Assembly: GCA_033060915.1 (NCBI GenBank) | Contig: CM065379.1 | Coordinates: 27,272,318-27,336,317, forward strand | From: Euryodendron excelsum | Taxonomy: Eukaryota > Streptophyta > Magnoliopsida > Ericales > Pentaphylacaceae | Length of the DNA stretch: 64,000 nt | Reading direction: 5' to 3' | Part shown: positions 23,001 through 33,670 of the stretch, piece after piece | Position numbering within the stretch: the stretch's first letter is position 1 | Layout of the letters: the number at the start of each line of letters is the position of its first letter | Translations under genes and position numbers: made by a program | The notes under the pieces: generated by a model | Databases searched by the model: none | Seen by the model: only the letters and a program-made list of their open reading frames with translations | What the model was told of the DNA's origin: nothing

Positions 23001-23654
23001 ACATAAACTCTAGGTCCTAGAGTTACTTAAATTCCAAGTTATTTCAAACCTAGGTCAAACATTTTCAAACTCAATTTTTCAAAATTCAATTTGCCTTAAA
23101 TTAAATCTTTCCAAATTCTAATTTTTCAAATTTCAAATTCAAACATTTCTTAATTCAAACATTTCCTAAATCAAATCTTTCCTAAAATGAAAACTTTCCT
23201 AATTCAAAGCTTTCCTAAGTTCAAACTATCCAAATTTTAACTTTTTAAATTTTTCAAAATCAAATATTTCCAAATCAAATCAAATCTTTTTCAATCTTTC
23301 TACAATCAAAACTTTCCAAAATCAAATTTTCTAAAATCAAGCTTTCTAAGATCAATTTTTTCAAGTGCATGTTTAAATCCTAGGTTACCTAAGTCCTAGG
23401 ATGCCTAAACCCTAATTCAACCCTAATCCTGAGTTGGGAAGCTTCAACTCTTTTCTAAATCTTAGGTCTAAATCAATATGGTTTTCGAACCCCAATTCAA
23501 ATCAAGATGATTTCAAAGTTCAATTTAAACTTTTCAAAACAAGTCTTAAGTACTATTTCAAGGTTTAATTTCAAATTCAAGTTTTATTGTAAAGTCAACC
23601 CTAAGTTCGATTGCTAATCAAAGTCGATTTTAAATCAAAGTTTGATTTCCAAAT
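20063..23654 (+). repeat. Tat solo LTR S1, left part (+ orientation)
   Basis: Starts TGTAAGCACCCC, the inverted form of the family LTR end, and continues with inverted U3 (reverse dyads, for example GAGTG-N7-CACTC at about 20816), inverted promoter area (TATA decayed to TACAAATATATA near 21694) and the T/C-rich R-U5 array. Broken at 23654 by element 2; resumes at 37880 and ends at 38681. Flanking pentamers ATTAT (20058-20062) and ATCAT (38682-38686) match at four of five bases. There is no internal region, so it is a solo LTR. Confidence 0.82.
23650..23654. repeat. Target-site duplication of element 2, left copy (CAAAT)
   Basis: CAAAT directly before TGTCGTGCCC; an identical CAAAT lies directly after the other LTR at 37875-37879. 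Confidence 0.9.
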
Positions 23655-24410
23655 TGTCGTGCCCAGATTTTTTGCACTCGAGGAATACTCACACAAGCGG
23701 GAAAAATGCTATACTCTCTCGTTAAAACTCACCTTCCTAGAAGAATGAGTGCGGCTAGGTTTGAATAAAGGGCTTTTGGAAAATATTCGGAGTCGCCACC
23801 TAACTTGATTAAGGTGAGTTAGGTCACCTAAAAACTAAGAATAATCCGAAGACTACACTTAGGGTTTTTGGAAAAAGGTTTTTGAAAATACCCCCTCAAG
23901 AGAGGGTTTTAAAGAAAACAGGTTGTTTGGCAACCTTTGGAAAATATTTAGCCCTTTTTGAAAAATAACTCCTTTTGGTCTTTGAAAACAGTGATCTAAG
24001 TTCGGAGGTTGGTTACGGGTAGGGAAGACGCACTAAGCCATCACCCTACCCCGCCCTTTCGATACCTACATGTCAATCTACCCTAGATTCACCTATGAGA
24101 GTCTTTAGCTAACTAATGTTCAATCCTATTCACTTTGAAAAACAATGTTTGAAAAGAAACTAACATGATCCATGATATGCACGTGTAAGAAAAGAGAATT
24201 GAAAAATAGATTTGGAAATAGATTTGGAAAAAGATTTGAAAAGGAATTGATTTGGTTTAAAAAGAGATTTAGAAAGATAGTTTTGAAATTGGAATTGAAA
24301 AGAGATTTGAAGAGAGTTATGGAATTGGAAACTTGAAAAATGTTGGGGAATTGGAGATTGGAAAGAAATTGTGACCGCACCCATGAGGGTGGAATTGAAA
24401 GTTTGAAAAG

Positions 24411-24494
24411 CGTTGTGACCGCACCTATGAATGTTGCCTACGTATCCCTTTGGGGGAATCAGGTCAGTCGTAGTTCGGACAAGAGTCCGATTAG
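24411..24494 (-). promoter_or_regulatory. Conserved R-U5 block, element 2 left LTR
   Basis: Same motif order as 6029-6116, with intact hairpin CGGAC-AAGA-GTCCG at 24476-24489. Confidence 0.5.
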
Positions 24495-26983
24495 AAATAG
24501 AATGCTTCATTGGAAGAAAGAGATTGAATTGAAAATTGAATTTGATTTGAAGTTAGAAGAGGAGATTGGAATTTGAAATTTTGGAAAAGATTGGACTTTG
24601 ATTTGAAAAGATAGATTTGGACTTGTTTTGGAAAGATGGAGGTTTAAGAAACCTAGACTTAGGAAAGATAGGAGACCTAGGAAAGACTTGAGATTTAGAA
24701 AGATTCGACTCGAATATTGGACTTGGAAGATTTGGAAAGATTGGATTTTAGGAAATGTTCGAATTCGGAAAGGTCCGATTTAGGAAAGTTTCGAATAAGA
24801 AAAGTTTTGGAATTAGGAAAGTTTCGACTTAGGGAAGTTTTGAAAATTGGAAAGTTTTGAACTTGGAAAAGTTTTGGAATTAGGAAAGTTTCAACTTAGG
24901 AAAGTTTTAAATTTGGAAAGTTTTGAAATAGGGAAGTTTTGAAAGTAGGAAAGTTTCGTTTTAGGAAAGGTTTGAAAAAGGGAAGTTTTCAATTTAAGAA
25001 ATGTTTGAATTAAGAAAGTTTTGAGTTTAGAAAAGTCTTAGATTTGGAAAGATGTTAAAGTTTTGGAAAGTTTAGAATTTAGAAAGTTTGGAAGTTTAGA
25101 AAAATTTAACTTAAGAGAGTTTTGAACTTGGAAAGCTTTGAATTTGGAAAGATTTGAAATTTGGGAAAGTTTAAGATTTAGAAAGTTTTAGAGTTTTAGA
25201 AAATCTCGAGATTAAGAAAGGTTTGAGTTTAGGAAAAGTTTGAAAACTTAGGTTTCAAAAGTTAAGATTTGGAAGGGGTAGAATTAGGAAAGGGTTGAAT
25301 TAGGGAAGATTTGGAAATTTAATGTTTAAGGAAAGATTTGAAAGTTTTAGGAAATTTAAGATTTAGGAAAGTGGAAGTTTATGAAGGATTTGAATTAGGA
25401 AAGAGTTGGATTAGGAAAGGATTGGATTTGGTTTCTAAAAGAAAAGGTTGGATTTTGTTTCCAAAAACGGAGGATTGGATTTGGTTTCCCAAACGGGAAT
25501 ATTTGATTTGGCAAGGATTTGGAAAGGGAGATTCTAAAAACTCTAGATTTGGAAAATTTGTAGTTTCAACAAAGAAAATAGGTTTTGGAAACCTAGGCTT
25601 GGGGCAAATTTTGAAAACCATGTTTTTGGAAAGAAAATTAGGGTTTCCTAATTGTGGGTTCTAGGGCTTGACTTGGGCTCTAAGGAAAGCGTTTTTGGAA
25701 AGTGCGTTTTTGGAAACGAAGATTTTCTAGAAGGGGAATCCTAGGGGGGAGTTTTTGGAAAGAAAATTTGAAGATAGAGTTTTTACAAAAAGATTTCAAA
25801 GAGAAAGAGTTTTTGGAAAGTGTGTTTTTGGAAACGAAGGTTTTGGAAGGAAAATCCTAGAGGGGAATTTCTAGAAGGGAGATTTTGGGAAAGAGAGTTT
25901 TTGGAAAGATTTTTGGGGAGAGTTTTTCTAGGAAAGAGACCTAGTGAACCTTTTTGGAAAGTGGACTTTGAAGAGCGCGTTTTGGAAGGAGTTGAAAAAG
26001 GAGGTTTTGAAAAATAGATTTTTGGAAAGAGTTTTTGAAAGCAATTTTGGAAAGAAGAATTTTTGGGAAGTATGTTGAAAAAGAGATTTTTAGGAAGGGA
26101 TTTTTTAAAAGAGAGCTTTTTGGAAAGTATAAAAACATCTCACTTTCCTAAAGCGATTCTAACCATAAGAAGGCTAGAACCACTTTAAGAAAGCGGTTTT
26201 GAAAACAACAAGATTTGAAAATATGGACCATATTGGTCGCTTTTAATGTAACACTTTCCTAAAGCAATCCTAGCCATGGAAAGGCTAGAATCACCCTAGG
26301 ATTGTGATTTTGAAAACATGTTTTTGAAAAAAAGGATTTTGATGCAATTTTGAAAACGAGTTTGAAAACAACTTTCAAAACAATTTTTGGAAGATGCAAG
26401 ATCATGATATGCACAATGCAATTTTGGGGTCGTGAACATACAAGGCTAAGGCTTCACCACATAATCAAGGGGGCCGAACCCACGTGGTCTCTGGTTAGAT
26501 TAGAAGAAAGCCCCCGACACGGTGACTCTCCAATAGCCCAATCCTACACATGGACCGGGAATCCCCTTGTTTCAAGCATGCAAAGAAAGGGGGGGAAAGA
26601 GATGGGGGATTAAAACAGAGAAAACCCAAGTGGGTTAGGAAAGAGAAGAGAGAGGGGGGAAGTGCGAAAATTTAAATAGAAAGCCTACCGTATGTCTTCT
26701 TTATTTTGCGTGTCTTTGATCTTCGGTCTTCGTCTTGATCTTCGTCTTCAATCTTCAACAGTTGTCTTCAAGCTTCAAACTTCAGATTACAACTCTTCAA
26801 GTCTTCGAAGGAGGGTTGAAGGTTAGTGTATGAGTGTATGGGGATGTATAGGAGTGTATATGAGGCTAGGGTTTGTAAGAACCTAAGGAGGCTAGGGTTT
26901 AGGGAGTGCACGAGCTCTGTATATCGAATTATATGATTTTTAGACTGAGTTTGCGGACCCTTTTCAGGTTGAATGAGGCTCTG

Positions 26984-26991
26984 TATTTATA
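26984..26991 (-). promoter_or_regulatory. TATA box, element 2 left LTR
   Basis: CTATAAATAC on the - strand, a textbook plant TATA box, 12-130 bases downstream (in transcription) of the GGCGCC cluster. Confidence 0.75.
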
Positions 26992-27007
26992 GAGGTTGGA
27001 CAACACT

Positions 27008-27105
27008 GGCGCCTGTTGCAGTGGCGCCAGACCAAAATTTACACTGGCGCCACTAGGAGTGGCGCCAGGCCATTTTTTGGCTTGGCGCCACTAGTAGTGG
27101 CGCCA
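27008..27105. promoter_or_regulatory. GGCGCC palindrome cluster, element 2 left LTR
   Basis: Six GGCGCC sites (27008, 27023, 27046, 27061, 27084, 27099). Four form two large inverted repeats: 27083-27105 with 11-bp arms TGGCGCCACTA around one G, and 27044-27068 with 11-bp arms CTGGCGCCACT around three bases. They are directly upstream of the TATA box. Confidence 0.75.
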
Positions 27106-27841
27106 GCCATTTAGGAAACATTTAAGATCGGCAAGCAACGTATCTTTGACTAGATTTGGGCGCCTGTACTAGTGACTACCATGCAATTTTTAGCCTGACT
27201 TCACTAGGAGTGACTCCGGAAAGTCCGGGAATGATTTAAAGAAGCCGGGAATGACCCGGAAGGTTGGAAAAGTGCAAGAACACTTAAAATAGTGTCCTGG
27301 AGGTATTTGACTTGAAAAGTGAGTATAGGATGTGTCGCAAGGGTTGACCGGGCTTTTAGGGGCAAAACGGTCAATCGGATTGGAAAGCTGCCGGGACGGA
27401 CTCAGACTATCCCGGAAGAAGACTTGGGATTTGGAAACATCATTTAGAATGTTCCCAGAGGTTGCCGGTTTGATTCACAGAGCCGGCGTGGTCGGAAAAG
27501 GAGACCGGCCCACCAGGGGCAAAACGGTCATTTTGTACCAGGTTTGCCGGAACTGACTCGGAATGATTCGGAAAGGTAAAGAAAGGTTTAGAACACTATA
27601 AAAAGTATTCTCAGGAAGTTACCGGTTTGATACCCAGAGCCGGTGTGGTTCCCGGGACGTTCGAATGCCTAGGGACAAAACAGTCATTTAGCCTCAAGTG
27701 GGCCCTACGGGCCCGAGAAGCGACTGGTGGACTAAATTCAAGTTAAAAAGGCGGGCTTAGAGTCTAAATATGCATGTGATGTGTGAAAGTGAGCTTGGTC
27801 AGCTCGGAGATTGCCGAGCGGGCAAAAATGGGGTGCTTACA

Positions 27842-27857
27842 GCTGCCCCTCTTTTTC
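27842..27857 (-). promoter_or_regulatory. Polypurine tract of element 2
   Basis: The - strand reads GAAAAAGAGGGGCAGC ending at the LTR edge, as expected for the plus-strand primer of reverse transcription. Confidence 0.75.
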
Positions 27858-27883
27858 TGTCTTTGCTTGTCAAAGACAGAAAA
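27853..27883. other. Perfect 13-bp inverted repeat overlapping the polypurine tract
   Basis: Arms TTTTCTGTCTTTG (27853-27865) and CAAAGACAGAAAA (27871-27883) around CTTGT. Element 3 has a partly decayed version just after 57080. Confidence 0.75.
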
Positions 27884-28015
27884 CGATAAAGTAAGAGCCC
27901 CATGTTGACCGCGACGCGATCGAAGGGACTTGGAAATAATAGGAATTCAAAGAACAGTTACCTCGAGTAACTGGTCGATGCTTGGTATTTTATCTGGTAA
28001 AAATGATACTCTTCT

Positions 28016-28640
28016 GGGGAATTAATGCTCCTTGAACTGGCGCTCTATCTAGCAGAACTATGCTCCTCTGGGGGAATTGACGCATCTTGAACTAGCACTC
28101 CGTCTGGCGAAACACTGCTCCTCTAGGGAAGTCCAAGACTGATTTTTGATACTTCTTAAACTGGCACTCCGTCTGGCAAAATGCTGCTCCACTGGAGAAG
28201 TCCAAGGTTGACTGCTGATACCTCTTGAACTAACACTCTGTCTGGCGAAACGCTGCTCCACTGGGGAAGTCCAAGGTTAACTGCTGATACCTCTTGAATC
28301 GGCACTCCATCTAGCGAAACGCTGCTCCACTGGGGAAGTCAAAGGTTGACTGCTGATACTTCTTGAACCGGCACTCCGTCTAGCGAAACGCTGCTCCACT
28401 GGGGAAGTCCAAGGTTGACTGCTGATACTTCTTGAACCGGCACTCCGTCTGGCGAAACACTGCTCCACTGGGGAAGTCCAAGGTTGACTTCTAATACCTC
28501 TTGAACCGGCACTCCGTCTAGCGAAATGCTGCTCCACTGGGGAAGTCCAAGGTTGACTGTTGATACCTCTTGAACCGGCACTCCGTCTGGCGAAACGCTG
28601 CTCCACTGGGGAAGTCCAAGGTTGGTTGGGGAGGTCGAGG
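28016..28640. repeat. 69-bp minisatellite (nine copies) in the element 2 3' untranslated region
   Basis: Nine imperfect copies with period 69, each containing CACTCCGTCTGGCG and CTCCACTGGGGAAGTCCAAG. The central copies are nearly identical and the left copies more diverged. On the - strand the period is 23 codons and stays open (28606-28277, 28261-28058), but no start, flanking domain or conservation supports a protein. Hypervariable 3' regions with tandem repeats are known in Ogre-like elements. Element 3 lacks the array at the same place. Confidence 0.85.
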
Positions 28641-29480
28641 GTGGATCATTGCCCCATTCCTTGCTTTTTGTTGGCTAGGGAAGTCTGAACTTGCTGAGAT
28701 GTACGCCAATGTTGGAGATGTCTGAGGTTGCTTGATCGCAGGATGGCTTTTTAGCTCCATTTTGTACTTTACCTTGTTCCTTATTTCCTATTTGGGAGAG
28801 AGATAAGGACATAGGGTGAGTTTTGTACAAAAATAATTTAAAAACGCCCTGGTAAAGGGTGAAAGCGTGTCATATTTTTTTTCATGAATGCGCATGGGAT
28901 TAAATGCATGATCTATTTTTATGAATGCGCATAATTGAATGCGTATCCTACTTTTTATGACTGTATAGGTTCACGCAGAAGTGAAATTGAATGCATGCAC
29001 ATATAGGAATGGAATTGAATGCAATGTCCCCTCTCTTTTTTTTTTTTTTTTTGTGATAAATGCACAAGTTTATGCAAGAATTGAATTAAATGCACGACCT
29101 ACTTCCTTACAAATGAACAAGTTCATACAGGAGTGTAGTTGAATGCATGAATAGATACACACTACACAAGAATCCAAATGGATGTACAGGTTATACATGT
29201 CATGGATGTATCAGTATTACATGTGTATAAACTATTTACAAAGAAAGCCCCAGGATTGCCCTTTGGGCCATTACTCTTAAGATTCTATTCCTTTCCAGGA
29301 TTCTGCCCCATTCGGTTTTGTCCCATTCATATCGGGGTGTGATAGCATTTGCACCATTCTCTAGGAATCTTGACCTTTTGGTTTGCTATCCTATCCCTAC
29401 TTTCTACAGGGTTGTTGTTTGGGGTTTTTCTAACCTCACTTAGTTTACTCTCTCAGATCTCAAAAATGCCACCATGGCTC
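28641..29480. other. Element 2 internal non-coding region beside the minisatellite
   Basis: No gene. Imperfect short repeats around TTGAATGCATGA and GAATGCGCAT between about 28880 and 29160, and a T run at 29035-29053. Confidence 0.55.
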
Positions 29481-31260
29481 GAGCGACAACTCGCATGCCC
29501 TTTGCAGAGCGATAAACAGCTAAGCCCTTAATCCGAGAATACTTCTTTTAGGACCGTAATGTAGGCTGGGTTTAGAGGTTGTAAGAAACGAAGGAATATT
29601 TAGGCTCAAAGATCTTCTTTTAATGGGTTGTTTAAACCAAAACCATCTGAGCACATCTTGGAGCATGAGATTTCCCCTTGCATTTCCTTCCAATTCTCCT
29701 TTCTCACCCTACTTGTCTTGGTATTTTTCAGGCTTATTTGGACTAAGCAATTTTCTCTGATCAGAGAGGACTTTTAATTTGGACCGTAACGTAGGCTAGG
29801 TTAAGGGGTTTATGAATGAAAAGGATGTGCAGGCTCAAATTCGATGTTGTTTCTAGTAGGGTTTAGATCCACACCATCCTTAGTTGGTCTTCCAGCGAGG
29901 TTTCATCCCCTAATATCCTCCTCTAGTTCCAGCAACGCGTCTAGCTCATTTAGATCAAGCAATCCTTTTCAATCGGAGAGGACTTTAACAAGGTCGTAAT
30001 GTAGGCCACGGTTTCGGGTTTTTACCAGAAAGGATAAAGGCTCAAACCTATTACTTCTACTTGGTGGCTTTGTTACCTAGGATCACCTTTGAACTTCCTC
30101 TTTTACAAAAGGAGTTGAACTCTCTTATGACTTTTTACCTTTTAAGTCTGACACTTGCCCCTTTTCTTTTTCTTTTTTTTTTTCTTTTCTCTTGACTTCC
30201 AGCTTTATAGCACAACATGATTCTTTTTCAGTTTTTCCTCTGATATGCTTCTTTTTTTTTTTTCTTCCTTCCTTATTGCATTTGACGAGACAAACATTTC
30301 TACAACTTCTTTCTCTCAGATCCTTTCCTTAACATTTCGATTTGACCCATTGTGGACGATGATCCCTAGGTTGGGGTGTTTTTTGAAAGAAAAGGTAACC
30401 GGCTCAATAGGTTTGACAAGGGTTGCTTTTAACTGTATGGGAAATGAAATGAGGGCCTTTCTTCATTTTGAACAAGATTGCTTGATCCATAGAGCCTTCA
30501 CGTTACTTCAGCTTGATGGTCGATGATATTATCTACCAGATCTTCTGCTATATGTCTGCCCCAATGTGGGGGAATGGTTTCGGATCGGGGTTGACAAAGA
30601 ATCTTCCGCTTTCTGCGAGGCACTAATGGGTTAAGCAAAGGGGATATTTTTGTGTATGGTAGAAGAAATGAGGGCCTTTCATCACTTCAAATTAAATTGC
30701 TTAGTCCATAAAGCCTTTATACAAAATTTAGACAATGTCTATAAAAAATGGTGTGTTTTTATCGAATCAACTACTCTGTGCTTACCCCAATGTGAGGGAT
30801 GGTTATTGGTTTGGGGACATCTGAATAAAAATCAGTTACGGCTCTAGTGGGCTGAGCAAGGGGTAGTATTTATTTAGGATAAATAGAATAAAGGCTTCTC
30901 ATCATTTTGAGTACTTGGCTGCCCATCACTTAGCCAGGATATCATACAAGTGTCACCTCTTCAATAGAATTCGCACCTCTTTATTGAGATTGCCTTCCTC
31001 CTATCTCTCACTCTCTCTCTCAGTCTCTTAAAGGTTTTAACCCCTTTTAAATAGGTTGCTCATGCTATCCCATCCTTCAAGTTGAGTTATTTACCAAATG
31101 GGGAAGAATCCTTAAATGAGACAATCGTCCATAAGAGTATAAGACAAAGGGGATAAACTGGGAACTACCTATTTTCATTTTAAAAACATAATTACAGTGC
31201 ATGCGATGTTTATTTAAAGAAGATATGCGAGAAATAGAAAGATGAAAAGAAAATAGATGA
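29481..31260 (-). other. Element 2 spacer with repeated modules
   Basis: Homologous to 1080-2300 of element 1 and 61400-62560 of element 3. Four modules at about 29552, 29783, 29994 and 30356 carry GTAATGTAGGC-like and GGCTCAA motifs, with poly-T tracts near 30165 and 30250. - strand reading frames give fragments such as LLDLNELDAL shared with element 1 (1418-1215) and element 3 (61667-61320) but broken by stops. Confidence 0.6.
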
Positions 31261-31714
31261 ATTTTATGGAAATCTCCCTTTTTCCTATGGATCTCTTGGT
31301 GAGAAACCCCCGACAGGGTTTTGAAACTACTAGCTTCTTTGGCATTTCATTCTTTAGGTGTATCACCAAATGACATAAGGTAGATTGACAGATTTCTTGC
31401 GGTGTTTGGCATGCATTCGAAAGTTAGGAGATTCTTTTGTAGTAATGCACATGTCTGACAGAACTTTGCAAACGATGAAGCCTTTTCTGCATGGACAGTG
31501 ATTATCGCGGCATGGCGGGGAGGTAACGTCTTGTAGATGGATGGTTAGTTCTTCTTTCTCCTTAATATAAGTTTAGCCTCTTCTAACAACTAGGCTCATT
31601 CTTTCGTGAGTTTGAACTTGGTGGGGTACTAGAGGGATTCCATGAATTTAGTCGTGCTCTCTGACCTACAAAAAGAAAAAGAAAAACAGAATGCAGTCAA
31701 TATGTGAAGTTGGA
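31261..31714. other. Element 2 region where gag would be expected
   Basis: No zinc knuckle or KYKIQDLIDN motif on either strand; no gene seen. Gag appears to have been deleted or replaced here. Confidence 0.5.
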
Positions 31715-33650
31715 GGTTCTATGCGATGCATGTCCTATGGAGGTCCCTTTTTTGACGGAATCTAGGCATGATGACAAGTCCATTTGGGAGGTGGGGTTTT
31801 GCCCCTATTATGCAATACAATACCTCTTCGGCGTTAGCCGGTTGATGTTTCTTTATTTGGGCAATTCCACCTCTATGGACTGAGAGAGATTTGGGCCTCT
31901 CTCGAGATATGGTTCTATGCATGCCATGAATCCTTAGGGTTTAAGAACTCGTAGGAATTTTGGTAGGTTCGATCAAAATGAGATCGGATTGCTCCTTTCT
32001 CTCTACAGTTGATTAGATGCATGAAAGTGAAATGACTTGAATTTCTTGGAACTCTTGTCTCTGAATGGATATAGATGCATGAACATAATAAAAGTGAACA
32101 TGTGAGCAGTAGGATAATCTTAAATAGATGGTTGAGGAAACCCCCTTCTTGTCTTGCTTCTGTCTTCGGTTCTCTTAGTACTTGGAGAAGAGAAGGGGGA
32201 GGATAGAAGACAAGAAACAAAAAAAAAGAGAAAAAGAAGTTAGTGCCTTGATTTGAACATTTTTATGCAATACATGTCCTAGGGGTGCCCCTGCTTGAGA
32301 GGGAGACTAAACGTGATGTATTGACTCAATTTTGGAGATAAGGGGTTTGCCCCTATATGCAGGTGCCTTACTGTTGAGTGAGAACCTTTGTCCAATCATA
32401 CAATCATCTATTCATTCATTCGCAAAAAATAAAGAAGTACATTGAACTTTGGGTTTAAGATACAAAAGAATTGAAATACACTTTAACAGGGGGAGGGGAA
32501 ACATTTTCCTTTGGACTTCCGCCTATCTATTTTTACAAAGGGAAACCCTAAACTACTCTTGAGTCTTCAGATTCGCCTTCTTGGGATTTGATGTCAAGGA
32601 GGGCGCCGAGAGACCTTGCTGATTGATTGCCCCTTGCCTTCTTGGCAACCCTATCTCCATGAGCATAGAGGGATTGGGGCCTCTCTTATGGAATGAATTG
32701 AGATGCATGCAATGAGTCCTTAGAGTTACGCGGGAACCCTTAGGGTTTGGGTAGGTTTAATGCAAAGGAGAGTAACCTTGGTGTCACTCTCAACAAGTTG
32801 ATCATATGCTTGAGAATGCAGTGACTTGAGTTACTTGGAACTCTTGTCTTGACATGGGATATTGAATGCATGAACATAAATATGCAAAAAGTATAAGGAG
32901 AGAAGGTACAATTGAAGTAGACATGCATGCATGAACAGTTAGATAGGCATTATAACAGTATAAATACAGTCAGTATAACAGCAGGAATAGACAAGTATGA
33001 ATGAAAGTAAGAGCAGTCGCCCTTTCCTCCGTGATTTCGAAAATGGTGTTCGTGTCTTAAATCCGACAGAGGTTCGGCTATGCACGGTGTCTATATAAGT
33101 ATGAGGTTGAGGGTTGACTAATGCGTCCTAAAAAGGCTCGGTCCCCGGATCTTCAAACCTAGGCCCACTCCCCGAGGTGGTGCCATGATCGGTTGGTGAT
33201 CCGAGCGGGGGAACCATCAAAAGGCCGTAGGCGAAGAAACTAACACAGCATCTTGCCCACAACCAATATACCGTTCCCCCTTTCTAACTAGAAAGGACAT
33301 ATCAGGGTATGTAAGTATGCAGAATGCAAGTGCACATGCAATGTGTGTGTGATTTTTAAAAATGGAGGAAATGGCCCAACAACTCCCATTCATCCTGCAT
33401 ATCACATTCATACAAAGCAGTTAATAATGTTTAAACATAAAGCGCGCCTACAAAACAAAGATGCAAGTGTTACTATGTGGATGGCAAACATAATACAAGA
33501 TAATATGAATGAATGCATGTTTGTTTTTTGAAAACAATTTCAAAAATTTAGTTTTGAAAATTTAAAGTGAATAGGATTGAACCAAGTTAATTGAAGACTC
33601 TACATGGGTGAAGGGTAAAGAGACAATACTACGGCCTAACCCTCTAAGTG
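31715..33650 (-). other. Element 2 leader, containing an imperfect internal duplication
   Basis: Aligns with the element 1 leader. The module running from an ATGCATGTCCTA-like start, past TTTGCCCCTAT, to TTGGAACTCTTGTCT occurs twice (about 31715-32120 and 32265-32890), whereas element 1 has it once (about 3875-4500). The identical GC-rich block is at about 33109-33223. Confidence 0.6.
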
Positions 33651-33668
33651 TCCCCAGTGGAGTCGCCA
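33651..33668 (-). promoter_or_regulatory. Primer-binding site of element 2, tRNA-Arg type
   Basis: Same 18 bases as in element 1, two bases from the LTR edge at 33671. Confidence 0.88.
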
Positions 33669-33670
33669 GC

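Larger units (their letters stand above)
23655..27841 (-). repeat. Element 2 left LTR (3' LTR in transcription sense, 4187 bp)
   Basis: From TGTCGTGCCC to GGTGCTTACA. On the - strand: U3 27841 to 26992, TATA 26991-26984, then R-U5. It has a shorter U3 than elements 1 and 3: dyads and the ACGTG modules are absent and only two good AACGGTCA repeats remain (27366, 27523). Confidence 0.92.

Noticed and set aside
28058..28606. Repeat protein of 23-residue units in the 69-bp array
   Set aside because: The frame is open only because 69 is divisible by three; there is no extension beyond the array and no start context.
28016..28640. CRISPR-like array
   Set aside because: Units are contiguous imperfect repeats without unique spacers, in a plant retrotransposon.
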